A DNA stretch of 64,000 bases, from NCBI GenBank assembly GCA_037126765.1, contig JBBCBC010000002.1, positions 49,356,889 to 49,420,888 of the forward strand, read 5' to 3'. The stretch is from Stenogyne calaminthoides (taxonomy: Eukaryota > Streptophyta > Magnoliopsida > Lamiales > Lamiaceae). Shown one piece after another: positions 24,157-35,562 of this stretch (the stretch's first letter is position 1; the number at the start of each line of letters is the position of its first letter). The notes below the pieces were generated by a model, which saw only the letters and a list, made by a program, of their open reading frames with translations, was not told the DNA's origin and searched no databases. Position numbers and translations under genes: made by a program.

Positions 24157-25940
24157 ATGGCGTTCAAGAATCCATCATCCCTCTTTTTCTTATCATCATC
24201 ATTATCAATCTCGCAATATGCACTCCCACCTCCAACCACCGCCGCCGCCACTCCAAACCGCCGCCGCGGATCATCCCACCCTCCTCCGCCAACCTCTTCC
24301 AAACCCCAACCGCCGCCACCGCCGTCTCTGGCGGCGGCGAATGGACCCACCTCCACCCCACAGTCGGCATCTCCGCCATGCACATGCAACTCCTCCACGA
24401 CAACAAGGTCGTGATCTTCGACCGCACCGATTTCGGCCCGTCGAACATAACCCTACCGACGGCAAATGCCGGGTCAACGACGAGGCCATCGGGGTTGACT
24501 GCACCGCCCACTCCATCCTATACGACGTCGCATCCAACACCTTCCGTCCCTTAATGGTCCAGACCGACGTCTGGTGCTCCTCCGGTTCAGTCAACGCCAA
24601 CGGAACCCTAGTCCAGACCGGCGGCTACCACGCCGGGGACCACAAGATACGTCACTTCTCCCCCTGCGATGACGTCACGGGAAACCTATGCGATTGGCTC
24701 GAGCTCCCGGAGCAGTTGAGCGTCCAACGGTGGTACGCGTAGGACCAGATTCTACCCGACGGCCGCGTCATCGTTGTCGGCGGCCGGAGGGCATTCAGTT
24801 ACGAGTTTTTCCCCAGTCACGCCGTTAACCGCGCCGTTAACTTACGGTTCTTGTTTGAAACAACCGACCCGGGTGAAGAGAAAAATCTGTACCCGTTTTT
24901 GCATCTTTTACCCGATGGGAATCTTTTCGTTTTCGCTAATAAGCGTTCAGTACTTCTTGATTATAACAAGAATAAAATCGTTAAAGAATTCCCGCAAATC
25001 CCCGGGGAAAAAAGGTCCTACCCGGCGACGGGGTCGTTGGCGATGCTTCCGGTAAGGTTAACGGTGATTATTGATATGCGGCGGCGCAAAAGGCGGGGCT
25101 TACACTAGTGCAAGGAATAGAACGTTCTTGGAAGCTTCGAAATCGTGCGGGCGGATCCGGGTCACGGACCCGGATCCGAAATGGGTAATGGAGGACATGC
25201 CGATTCGTCGGGTCATGCCGGATATGCTATTGTTACCGTGCGGTGACGTTATAATTCTCAACGGCGCGGGTAAAGGGTCAGCCGGGTGGGAATGCGGGGA
25301 AGAGCCGGTTTACAACCCGGTTATTTACCACCCGGATGAACCCGATTCGAATAAACGGTTCAAAGTTCTGAACCCGAGTGGGATCGCGAGGATATACCAT
25401 TCGGCAACTACGTTGCTGCCAGATGGCAGGATTCTAGTGGGCGGGAGCAACCCGCACGATAAGTACAACTTCACAGGCGTGAGGTACCCCACGGAGCTGT
25501 CTCTAGAAGCGTTCTCTCCGCCTTATTTAGCAACGCAGTACGCGTACTTCCGCCCAGCGATTTCTTCGATCGAGGGGGCGAGCGGCAATCTCATATCCTA
25601 CGGTCAGAAACTGTCGATCACGATAAGCCTGGGGCTGTACCACGATGTGACGCGGTGCTGGGTAACTATGGTGGCCCCGTCTTTCAACACGCACTCGGTT
25701 GCAATGAACCAGAGGCTGCTCGTGTTGTACGTTGAGAATGTACAACGCCTTACTGCGTTCAGCTATAAGCTTACGGTGCACGCGCCTGCCAATGCTAATA
25801 TTGCGCCCCCGGGTTATTATATGGTGTTCGTGGTGCACCATGTCATAGTGTTTGGTTTAGAATTAGATGATGAACAGAATTATTTTGTTAGAATATTACC
25901 CAATTCTTTTTTAGCAAATTCTCAAGGGCTGATTAAATAA
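24157..25940 (+). pseudogene. glyoxal oxidase-like (GLOX) pseudogene, intronless, several breaks
   Basis: The translation matches plant glyoxal oxidases (copper radical oxidases of the galactose oxidase fold, secreted, oxidising small aldehydes to acids with H2O2 release). Family blocks in order: GISAMHMQLLHD and FDRTDFGPSN, then CTAHSILYD, QTDVWCSSG, GTLVQTGGY, LPEQLSVQRWYA, ILPDGRVIVVGGR, FLHLLPDGNLFVFA, RSYPATGSLAMLP, ICGGAKGGAY, YHSATTLLPDGRILVGGSNP, LEAFSPPYL, APSFNTHSVAMNQR and PPGYYMVFVVH. Breaks: a frame change near 24190 (hydrophobic signal region), a 1-nt loss near 24450 after SNITLP, a TAG at 24740-24742 just after RWYA, and another shift at about 25055-25070 before ICGG. The C-terminus after VVH is also unlike the family. 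There are no introns, as in several plant GLOX genes, so a retrocopy is not required. Confidence 0.85.
24740..24742 (+). other. in-frame stop in the GLOX pseudogene
   Basis: TAG follows RWYA, where relatives have an uninterrupted segment leading to QILPDGR. The downstream frame is the same, so this is a point nonsense change. Confidence 0.8.
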
Positions 25941-26284
25941 TTGGAATTTGTTTGACATTTCTTCTCAATGTCGCTTTGAAACAATTATAATCAAAGTTTC
26001 ATTTCAGCATATTTGGTGTTTTTTCACTCTCTGTGCATTTTCTATTTCAATTTAATGTATAGCTTTAATATGTTGTTCTCCGAATTTGTATTCATTGGGT
26101 GACTATAATTTTAAAGTTAATCAAGACTCAGTTCAAAATCCAAAAACATTGTATCTGGTTTAATAACAGTCTTGATTAATTTGTGACGCTCCATAAAAAG
26201 TCATTATTTGCCATAATTCTGTTGTTGGGTGATGTATCTTACACTGTAAAAGGGAGTTTCCAGCTGGGGTATAATTATACCACA
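25941..26284. other. intergenic, 3' flank of the pseudogene
   Basis: AT-rich, with nothing recognised beyond possible old 3' UTR. Confidence 0.35.
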
Positions 26285-26625
26285 TAAATTCTTATAATAC
26301 GGTATCTTGACAGCCAATTAAATGCGTATGCGTATTTATCGGTTTTTACATATTATTGTCCTTTTTTATTTAACAAAATCTTTTTATATGTTGTCCTTTT
26401 TTATTCAGGCAAAGTTTGTATATGTTGTCCTTTTTTTATTCAGGCAAATCTTTGTATGTATAGTCAAAATGTCAATCAATTCAGGAGCATAAATTCTTGT
26501 AATAGAGTCTCTTGACAGCCAACTAAATACGTATATATCCACTTTTACATATAGTCCTTTTATTCAAGCAAATCTTTTCGTACTACATATAGTCAAACTG
26601 TCAATCAATTTAGTAGCATATTTTC
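26285..26625. repeat. tandem duplication with inner 33-bp repeats
   Basis: Two diverged units share TCTTGACAGCCAA, AAATACGTAT or variant, AGTCAAAATGTCAATCAATT and AGCATA (about 26285-26490 and 26491-26625). The first unit has three inner copies of TGTTGTCCTTTTTTATTCAG. Confidence 0.65.
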
Positions 26626-26656
26626 CAGAAAAAAAATCAGGTTAATAAAACAAATT

Positions 26657-26728
26657 GGAGATGCGGGGTATCGATCCCCGTACCTCTCGCATGCTAAGCG
26701 AGCGCTCTACCATCTGAGCTACATCCCC
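26657..26728 (-). tRNA. tRNA-Ala (anticodon AGC)
   Basis: 72 nt on the minus strand, GGGGATG...CATCTCC, with a seven-pair acceptor stem (one G-T). The D-arm region GTAGCTCAGATGGTAGAGC serves as A box. The anticodon stem CGC/GCG encloses TTAGCAT, with AGC at the centre. The T arm is CGGGGATCGATACCCCG, with B box. There is no intron. A T4 run 8 nt beyond the 3' end on the same strand is a plausible pol III terminator. It looks functional. Confidence 0.95.
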
Positions 26729-27129
26729 ATTTGATTTTGTTTTTATGAAAATATTAATTTGTTTGTTGGTTTTCTTCAATGACAAAACAATATCAATATT
26801 AGTAGTTTTTCTAAAACTAATTTATGTAAAAGTGGGATGAAGAATCATGGTTCATCATGTAATTAATTTACCAGAAAATTTCAACACCATTGAGAAAACC
26901 ATTCCGACATCAGTTTTACAACAATGGAACACAATGTCTACAAAACAAGAACTGACATCAGATTGATAAAATTTATGATCTCCTTTGTGCTACACTGTGA
27001 CACAATCACTCTTGCTGCTTGCATCCAGCAGCAAGTCATAGGATGTATCTCACAGAGAGCCGTCCGATCAACGAACACAAAAACGAGCATCTCGATTCTT
27101 GATCAGCGCATTTACATGGCCTCATAATG
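26729..27129. other. spacer between tRNA-Ala and NPF4 gene
   Basis: The right part should be 3' UTR of the minus-strand NPF4 gene ending at 27130. No other feature is seen. Confidence 0.4.
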
Positions 27130-30100
27130 TTATTTACTAGGCCCTGTTGCTCTGTACTTGTACTTAGCAGCCCAGAAAAGGAAATGCATGAAGTTCAATC
27201 CAGTCAGCACACACATCAACCAATAGAATCTGTCCAGGTGGAAATGGTTGATGTTCCTCCCAGAAAGCCACGGTTTGTGGTCCGAAACTCCTGTGGCCCG
27301 GTTTACTACTGATACTATAACAGAGCTGAGGTAATACCCCAGAGCCAGAGATGCCCATGACAGAGAAGTAGCCAATGATCTCATGCTGAATGGTGCTTCT
27401 GTGAAGAAGAACTCAAGCAATCCAGCTAAGGTGAAAAGATCAGCTGATCCTAGGAACAAGTATTGGAACGCGATCCAGAAGAAGGTGATGGGCAACGGTT
27501 TGTTCGAATTGATAAGGCCTGAATCCGTTACCACTCTTTTACGCTTGATTTCAACCAGTGCGGCTATGGCCATGGCTGCAACCGAGAGTACAAGCCCGAT
27601 TCCAATGCGTTTTAGGTGAGTAATTCCTGTCTCGGATTTTGTAGCTCTACGTGCGAATGGGATTATAATGTGGTCGTATACTGGGGCGAGAATCATTATG
27701 AAGATGACCGGGAAGATGGGAAGAGAGGCCGGTGGGACTGTTAAGGAGCCGAGTTTTGTGTCCATGGTGGCTGCTTGTTGGACGGAGAAGGTGGATAGCT
27801 GAGCAAGGCAGCAGTTGAGCATTATGGTGCAGGCGAAAATGGGGAGGACTTTTAGTACGATTTTAACTTCTTCGAGTTCTTGGACCGAGCATTTGAGAAT
27901 GTTGCAAGCTGGCTTATTCACCACTGCTCTGTTGAGAAAATTGAGACTCTGTGATGGAGTTTGGAATGATGATTCGGTTTCTTTCCTGTCATGTATCGCT
28001 CCTTCTTCTTCTTTTTCTTCTATGTTTAGTGCTGTTGGAGAAGGGCTCGTCGCCATACTTGCAATGGCGTTGCTTGTACTTCTTGGCATGCATGTATTGA
28101 GTAAAGAAGCTATCAGAACCTGTCGAAAATGGTCGTCTTCGTTAAAAAATGGATGACAACCGTTAGTGCACTTTATAATTACGGGACTAAAATTGCTTAA
28201 AGACTTTTTTTTGGGATTGAAAGTGCAATTTTTATGGGAATTTAAATATGTATTTAACAGAAGTTTGATTAATAAATTATACATGACTGATATACTTGTC
28301 CATACATACCTTACTAACATAAAAAAGATCCTAAGTTTAACACAACCAAAATTGTATCTATTATCAAGTACTTTATGCAAGATCATACCTTAGATATTGT
28401 AGTGAGAGGACTTCCACTTGGAATCTTGTTCTTATAAAACTTCGAGCCAGCTAAAAAGATCGGTATGGACAACAATATACTCAGTGTGGAGATTCCGAAC
28501 CCCCATTCCCACCCCTTGTTGTCTTCGATCCACACGACAAGAGTAACAGCGATCAAGGCACCACAAGAGAGGGAAAATACGAAGTAGTTGAAAAACGTCG
28601 ATCTTTGCTTCCTCCCTTGTGGGGTCGTCCCATCGAACTGCTCGGCTCCATGGGACGGCAATGACCCCTTGATCCCTCCGACCCCGAGTGCCACAAGATA
28701 GAGGCCTAAGAACAACATTGCAGCTTTTCCACCACTAACTTTCGTGCAATCTAAGCTACCTTCCTCACATTTTGGAGGTTTTAAGGAATCCAAGTGTGCT
28801 TGAACTACTAGTATTACAAGACCCTGTTTAATAAATGAAATGTGATTAGGCATTTAATAAGATCTAATGTGTAAAATAAATATCAAATTAAAACAGAGGA
28901 GTTAGGCTATATATAGTAAGAAAGATATGGATCATAAACACAACAGAATTATCTCACATCAAGTTTCCATGGTGGGGTGCCACCAAGCTCCATAAGTTTT
29001 TATAAGGACTACTATTTATGATTTTGCATACCATACTTCTATAGACTATATGTGACTGTCCTAAATATTTCTATAAGTGGAGATATGTGTGCAATAAAAA
29101 AGTAAGCTAATATTTGGCACCATGACATGTCAACATCCTCATGTGGCACAAACCTAATAATCAGAAAAACCTAACGGAGATTATAACCACACACCTGTGC
29201 TTTTATTCAAGATAATATTTGTGTTTGTCTCAATTATTTTAGTTTTGTATTGATTTAAATTTCATTTTTGTTTGAATGTGGCATGGGCCTGGCCAGTTAT
29301 TACTTGGTGCAAATAATACTGCACAAATATTCGCTCCGTCCTGATTTAGATTGTCCAAATACTATTTGGCTCGTGTTTTAGCGAACGAGTTGTTTATTAG
29401 TATATGAAATAATAAAGTAACTTTTAAGGAGACGTAGGATAGATGAGGGGTATGACTATCATATTCCACCTTAAAAATCTCTTTATCATTTCAAATACTA
29501 ATAAACAACTCGTTCGCTAAAACACAAGTCAAATAGTATTTGGACAATCTAAATCAGGACGGAGGGAGTATATATTTGGAAATATTGAGTGGGCCTAGTG
29601 TGCATCTAGGTGCACCGTGCACTAATAGTGCATTTTAGAAACATCCAACTTGTTATATTAGAAGATGTAATTTATTTACACTGAATCATGCAACTGTTAA
29701 TATGAAAAACAATTACACGGTTAAGTGTAAATAAATTATATTTTCTTTTAGTAAAATAAATTTTATATTTTTAAAATGCATTATGAATGCACTCTGCACC
29801 TAATCCATACAAGACTTAACCAGAAATATTATATTCACATGCCATTATTAATCCAACCATAAAATAAACCATATATGAACCACAATTTTGAACTACAAAA
29901 AGATATAAAAAAACATATATTTTCAGTTTTTCTTAGAGCTAACATGCTTGAGTTACGTGGTGAAAAGGGAATTCTAAATTGTAGATACTAGTGGCGATAT
30001 GTTATTGGTAGAAACATGAGGTCCTATTACACATCAAAACAATGAGAGACAAAAAATATTAAAGATAGGAAACAATATATTTAATTTTAATGGATCGAGA

Positions 30101-33100
30101 AAACGAAGTATGCTTTTGTCTTAAGATGACAAACCAAATAAACAGAATAAGTTGGGACCATTGAAAAATCTTAACGCACCTAAGTGCCATGCATGTGTTT
30201 TTATGAATGCTAATTAGGACCATTATAATTAACTCTCCACTAAGAGTATGTTACCTAAGAGTTAGGACAAATTATAAGATTACTGTCTTTTAAATTTAAT
30301 ACGATATGTTTATTCTATATGGTGTCCAATTTACATTAATTTTTAATTGATCATTTTTATGTCTCCTATGAAACTATTAATTACCTCATGGGCTTAAGTC
30401 AATAATCAGAAATTCAGTTAATTACTCATGTGAATCATATGTATACATGAACTCTATCGTTGTTTTGCATAAAAAAATTTACTTTTATGCATAAAAATTA
30501 TCATTGTTTAAAAAAATAAAAACATTATTTAGACGGTGATAATTTTTATAAATTATAATAAAAAAATTTGTAAAATAATACTTCCTCCGTCCCAAAGAAA
30601 AGTGCATATTTACTGTTTTCACGTGTTTTTGCGAGCGAGTTTTTTATTAGTATTTGAAATGATAAAATAATTTTTAAAGATGCATGCAATAGATGAGAGG
30701 TAGATCTATAATACCCCTCTTTAAAAATCATTTTATCATTTGAAATACTAATAAACAACTCGCTCACAAAAACTCGATAATAAAATAGATATACACGTTT
30801 TTATAGGACTAAAGTAATAATAATTTTTATGCAACATTAAAAAAATTGAATTCACAGTTAACTGAGGTCAAGATCAATATATAGCAATGATTACTGAGGC
30901 ACCCTCCCACCTCACAGGATCGACTGTCCCACCTAATCTTTTGTGTCTTATAAATTTTAATTTTAAGGACTTTTTATAATATTTTCCCCAAAAGTAAATA
31001 TAAATTAAATATCTAGAAGTACACTCTAATATCACAATTACCCTTAAACATCACTTACAAAACAAACTGATCTCTTTAATCATGCAAGTGATAAATAATT
31101 AAATATTTGTCCGGGTCTCATGTGATGCAACACAAACAATAAAGACAAAGAAAATTAATGTCGACTGCATTAACTTCAGTTGATGAAATTCATGCTATCA
31201 TTTGAGTCATGATAAAATAAAATAATTTCATATGTTCAATTATGTGTTATAATATACTGTATATTATATGCAAGTGACTCCCCTTGATACATTATTTTAA
31301 ATTTTTCTTATAGTTAATTACATAAAATCATGATATTTCTCCGATTTCCATAAAATAATAAAATACTAGTATATAAAATATTATAAAATAATAAAATATA
31401 AAAACCAAATTCAGATAAGATGTTATATCCGAAAATTTTCATTATAATATGATTAGGATGTCATAATTGAATTTGACCGTTTTCGTGTCTGACATTTACA
31501 CCTAGAAAACCAGTTAATCCACAAACTTTGGTTTTTTATGTATAGATAAAGAGAAAATGATCAGTAAATAGGTGACAGGTTTTGTGTCTGAGATTTGCAC
31601 CTTGAAAATCAGTAAATCACAAACTTTGGTTTTTTATGGATTGATATAGAGAAAAAGATAAATTAAAACAGGTGATTAAAAAAAGGGAAGAAAATAGAAT
31701 CGGAACAAATTCTCCAAGATCTTCCATTCGATTGATATTACATCTTATGTTTTAATATTTATAATGTTAATGAAATAAATAGAAGTTAGAATATTTATTT
31801 GATTGGAAAAAGCAAATTAAATCAACTTGCAAAAAAAAGAAACTAGCAAGTGGGTTAGTGGTGTCACTACACATAATTCTTGTTTTTCCCTATATAGAAT
31901 ATTTCATAAACTATTTTAAATTATTCAAGATCACGCGACGAGCTTTACGAGATTCATTTGACGAGATTTAGATTAAAATATAAATAATAAAACACTCGTT
32001 TAAAAAAAATTATAATAAAAACATAATAATAACTATATATATAATTATATTCACGATCATTAGAAAAGCTAATTGTGGCATACATACTATCAATTAAATA
32101 TTTAAAAAAAAATGTTAACAATGCCACTGCAAAAAGTAAGACTATAACTCTACAGTTTATGATAATAATCATTGTAGCAAAAATAAATTGTTTTCACTAA
32201 ATACCAAAAAGACTACTTAATTAGAAAAATAGATAACTTATCGCCGCGGACAACTTCACGTAATTAAAAGTATGATAAATTTGCTATTTCGTAACAACTA
32301 GATTCATTTCTTTATAGTGGAGTAATAAATTAGAAAAATAATATATCCAAATATCGTCACTTTGCTTCAAAATTAAAAAATGTGCAACTCATTTCACATT
32401 TCCCAAGTCGGTGTTTGTTTTTCCTGTAACTGCTATAATCATGTCGTCGACACACGAAACAATATAAATTTCCATAAATTAAAAAATAAATATAATTCTA
32501 TTCCGTATAATTTAATGTTTCCACATTAATTATTTAAATATAATAAAGTTTCTGGTATATTGATGAGGTAGCCTAGCAGAATTAGTTATTGTGAATTTAA
32601 TTTTATATCCTATTTTAACTTTTGCATATTAAGTGTTGGTTTATCTGCAGAACAAGAAATTAATAAATTATGCATATTATTGTAAATGAATTAAAGAATA
32701 TTTAGAAGAAAAAAAAAATTACCAGGAATTGAATGAGTGCACTGATGATGTAGATTTGATAAGTGGTGAAGAAGGCGTCTGATAAGAAGCCACCGAGCAG
32801 GGCCAAAAGGAAGGCCGTCCCCATGAAATTGGTAACGGAGGTTGCAGATTCCGACGGCGAAAAATGCATGTAATCCAAAAAGTACAACACCAAATTGCTT
32901 GCATTTGCCAGGAACGCCAAATTCTCCAGTATCTCCACAACTGTTGCATTTTCGATTAATCGATACAGATTCAAAAATTAAATGACTAGCTACTTGATTT
33001 AATTCATCGTCATTAAATAGCGATCGATGATGCCAAAGATTGAGAAGAAAATTAAAGGATTAATTAATTTATATATTGGTTGAATTAATAGCGAGGTAAG

Positions 33101-33436
33101 ATGATGATAAAGTGATTTGTTGGTTGAGATCATGCGAGAATTCCCACCCTTTTCACACAATTTGTGTGCACTTTGTGCGTGAGTGTGTGAGAGAGGTAGA
33201 GAGAAGTGTGTGTGAGAGAGAGAGAGTGTGTGTACCCAAAACAAAGGAGGCAGCGAGCATGCCGCCATGACTGAGCCTGGTTGCAGGTTTTCCCCTCCAA
33301 TCAACATACCCATCCCATGTGCTTCTCAACTGATTCTCAACTTCCTGCAGATATCAACAACCAATTTTCAAAAAAGAAAACGAATCGAATCAAACAAAAT
33401 TATTGAAAACGAAGCAGCAGAAAATAGAATTACCAT
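27130..33436 (-). CDS. NPF4-subfamily transporter (NRT1/PTR family; NPF4.6/AIT1-like)
   Basis: Major-facilitator protein of the NRT1/PTR family, closest by eye to Arabidopsis NPF4.6 (NRT1.2/AIT1) and its NPF4 relatives. These are plasma-membrane importers reported for nitrate and abscisic acid; the substrate here is inferred. Five coding exons with GT-AG borders: 33436-33434 (ATG only), 33344-33236, 32940-32723, 28823-28389, 28119-27130. They sum to 1755 nt, giving 584 aa plus TAA. Visible blocks: HGGMLAASFVL and EILENLAFLANASN (TM1), NFMGTAFLLALLGGFLSDAF, FLGLYLVALGVGGIKG, HGAEQFD, RKQRSTFFNYFVF, DNKGWEWGFGIS, a hydrophilic central loop, KVLPIFACTIMLNCCLAQLS, PASLPIFPVIFIMILAPVYD, FLGSADLFTLAGLLEFFFTE and MRSLATSLSWASLALGYYLSS; 12 TM segments expected. 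The TM1 ExxE[K/R] proton motif of the wider family reads EILEN (residues 40-44), as I recall for NPF4.6. It appears intact. Confidence 0.93.
29329..29571. mobile_element. Stowaway-like MITE 1
   Basis: Long inverted ends: CTCCGTCCTGATTTAGATTG at the left, and the complement of AATCAGGACGGAGGGAG at the right. These are the CTCCCTCCGTCC terminus of plant Tc1/mariner MITEs. TA flanks the right end. The arms meet in the middle around TAAAGTAACTTTTAAGGAG, so the whole element can fold. Confidence 0.85.
29591..29820. mobile_element. MITE family M1, copy 4
   Basis: GTGCATCTAGGTGCACCGTG at the left, TAGTGCATTTTAGAAACATC inside, and ATGAATGCACTCTGCACC plus CATACAAGAC at the right. It lies in NPF4 intron 3, 20 bp from the Stowaway element. 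Confidence 0.8.
30579..30818. mobile_element. Stowaway-like MITE 2
   Basis: Left end TACTTCCTCCGTCCCAAAG. The arms pair through GCGAGCGAGTTTTTTATTAG and its complement AATAAACAACTCGCTC. The right terminus (GGACTAAAGTA) is worn. It belongs to the same subfamily as the copy at 60262. It sits inside an older AT-rich repeat (ATGCATAAAAATTATC) that continues on both sides. Confidence 0.8.
31467..31660. repeat. tandem duplication, unit about 110 bp
   Basis: TTTGTGTCTGA or TTTCGTGTCTGA, then TTTACACCT or TTTGCACCT, then CACAAACTTTGGTTTTTTAT occur twice in the same order, at about 31477 and 31579. Confidence 0.7.
33181..33234. repeat. GT/GA simple repeat at an intron donor
   Basis: Runs of GAGTGTGTGAGAGAG and AGAGAGAGTGTGTGT directly abut the exon 2 donor of the minus-strand NPF4 gene. 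On the transcript this is a CA/CU-rich tract right after the 5' splice site. Confidence 0.75.
33350..33433 (-). other. 84-bp intron directly after the start codon of the NPF4 gene
   Basis: ATG is followed at once by GTAATT; the next exon begins after CTGCAG with GAAGTTGAG, giving M|EVEN. The exact 1755-nt sum supports this start. Intron coordinates run to 33345 at the acceptor G. No other in-frame ATG lies upstream of EVEN without an intervening stop. Confidence 0.75.
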
Positions 33437-35377
33437 CAATTTTCTCTCTCCTGTTCAATCGATCAATCGATCTGTTTATGATAAGTGAAAAAAATGATGA
33501 TCACAGGTGTAGTATATATGATTTCGAGGATTCAGGAGAAAGGGTCCAGCTTTTATGAGGCCCTTTGACAAAATTTCCTGCCCCTTTTATAATCAATGCG
33601 AGCTGAAATATTATAACGACTCGTGTTCACACCAACTCAAAATTACAAATTCTATTTCACCTCTATTTCTACAATTTTATTCGGATTTTCTACATAATTT
33701 CTGCTTCCACAAAATAGACTTATCCCTTTTTTTTTTACACAAATTAATAAAATAATATACTTATTGTGCTTGAAATTTTAAATTTATTTATAAAATTTCT
33801 GATATACTGTTTCTATTTATTGAATACAAAAATAATAATGTTCAATCTCGATGTACATTAAATAATAGAGGTATCTAAATAATTTACACATATTTAATTA
33901 AAAAGTTAGTTATAGTTTAAGACATATCAAAAAGAAAAAGGAGATCATTTTTGTGGGATGAAATGAATTTATTAGGTAGGTATTAAGGTACAAATTTTTT
34001 TAAACTATTATTCTAAGGTATAAATATTTTTTGCTATTATAATAAGGTACAATTGCATTTATACGTAATAGAATATAAATATTCGATTACATAATGTGCA
34101 GATTCGACTACGTACGTGCAAGTGCAAAAAAATATGTAACTTAAAATAATAAGTCTCTCCACTTTATACCTTAGAGTGATGTCCCCCTCAAAATTTATCT
34201 TTTTTCTTCTTTTTTTTCAAAAGTAGATTTATCTACTTTTAAAAAGTAGAGATTTTTTTTTAGGATTACCAATATAAAAAAAAAATTACTTACTTAGAAA
34301 ATAAACAAACACAGCACGAAATATGTGATAGTATTGTATTAATTCAAGTAAAAAGAAACATGGTGAATTTTCAATAAATGTCAACACATATTTAAGACAT
34401 ATTCCAACAATAGAGTTGTCTTATCCATTTTTCTAATATGAGATTTCATCTATATCAGTTGTTCCGACTTGTGGAAGCATATATTGCGATGAAATTCTTC
34501 ACAAGAATAAGATTCTCTCTCTCCCTCTTTTTTAAGGTGTGTGGATGCTAAACCTCTCTTGATGTAAGAACAAAAAAATAAATTTTGATTCGTGCCCTTT
34601 AATTGCAATTTCCATCATGACTTGGTTTTGATTTATTTTTCACATGGATTAAGAAAACACATTCCCTCCAATTTAACACGAGTACATTTTTTTGTGTGTG
34701 TTTGTTGATACTATTTACAATAACTTAACAATGGTCTAGTGATGTAAGGCGTAAACTTGAGAATTAAGAGTATATTTTTATTTAGGTTTCAGGTTAGAAA
34801 TTATTTATATTACAATCAACTTTTGAAATGTGTCAATTCATGTAGAATTTTGTTTTGGCTTTAATTGGAGCTTCCGTTAATAAACCCTAAGGTTGATCGT
34901 CCGGATTAGTGGAATTTTAGGCAGAATAATGAGCCACACATAAAAAAGAAAAAAAGAAATATAAAAATTTATTCCTAATTAACGGTTTGATTCCATTCAA
35001 AAGTATATTTCAAATAATAACAAAAACTTGTGTTAATCAGAATTCAAGGTGAACTTTTTTTTTTTTAAATATCATTGTTACGTATAAAAACTATTATATT
35101 TATGAAAAAAAATTATCACTATTATACACAAAAACTATGACTATTTAAAAATAAAAGTTTTTTAAAAAACAATGATGATTTTTATATATAACAATAATAG
35201 TTTTTTTGCATAATAATGATAGACTTCATGTATAGACCTGATTCACAAGAGTGTTACTCTTATATTTTACTTTGTTAATATCGATAAAAAAATGTCTTTT
35301 TAACATCAAGCTGTAATAAATAAATGTATAAAATATATTTTTTGATATTCTAATTAATTAAAAAAGAATTAAAGAGT
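33437..35377. other. upstream flank of the NPF4 gene, intergenic
   Basis: 33437-34000 should include the 5' UTR and promoter of the minus-strand gene; no core element was assigned. Around 35050-35260 there is an AT-rich inverted repeat (AACAATGATGATTTTTATAT and related) similar to stretches at 30480, 55150 and 61430. Confidence 0.4.
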
Positions 35378-35562
35378 GGGTCTCTTATGCACCATTGCAA
35401 TTTTCATAGTGTATTAAAAATATACATCTTGTTGCACTGAAATATTCAATTTATTACGCAGAATCGTGCAACATGTGTTTGTAAAACAAGTTACCACGTG
35501 TCACTGTAACAAATTGTATATTTTTAAAATGCAATATGAAGTGCACGCTGCAACTGATGTAT
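35378..35562. mobile_element. MITE family M1, copy 5 (degenerate)
   Basis: GGGTCTCTTATGCACCATTG at the left lacks the CCGGGTGCACCG segment of other copies. The inner AATCGTGCAACATG and the right-hand AATATGAAGTGCACGCTGCA keep the family layout. Confidence 0.65.

Larger units (their letters stand above)
28824..32722 (-). other. large third intron of the NPF4 gene (3.9 kb)
   Basis: Bounded by GTAATT after QFL and AACAG before GLVIL. It contains two Stowaway MITEs (29329, 30579), one M1 MITE (29591) and a 110-bp tandem duplication (31467). The rest is AT-rich with no gene on either strand. Confidence 0.8.

Noticed and set aside
24141..24600. Minus-strand frames in the GLOX region
   Set aside because: GC-rich antisense shadows of the pseudogene with no family match.
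27127..28393. Plus-strand frames across the NPF4 gene region
   Set aside because: They are antisense shadows of NPF4 exon 5 and intron 4 sequence.
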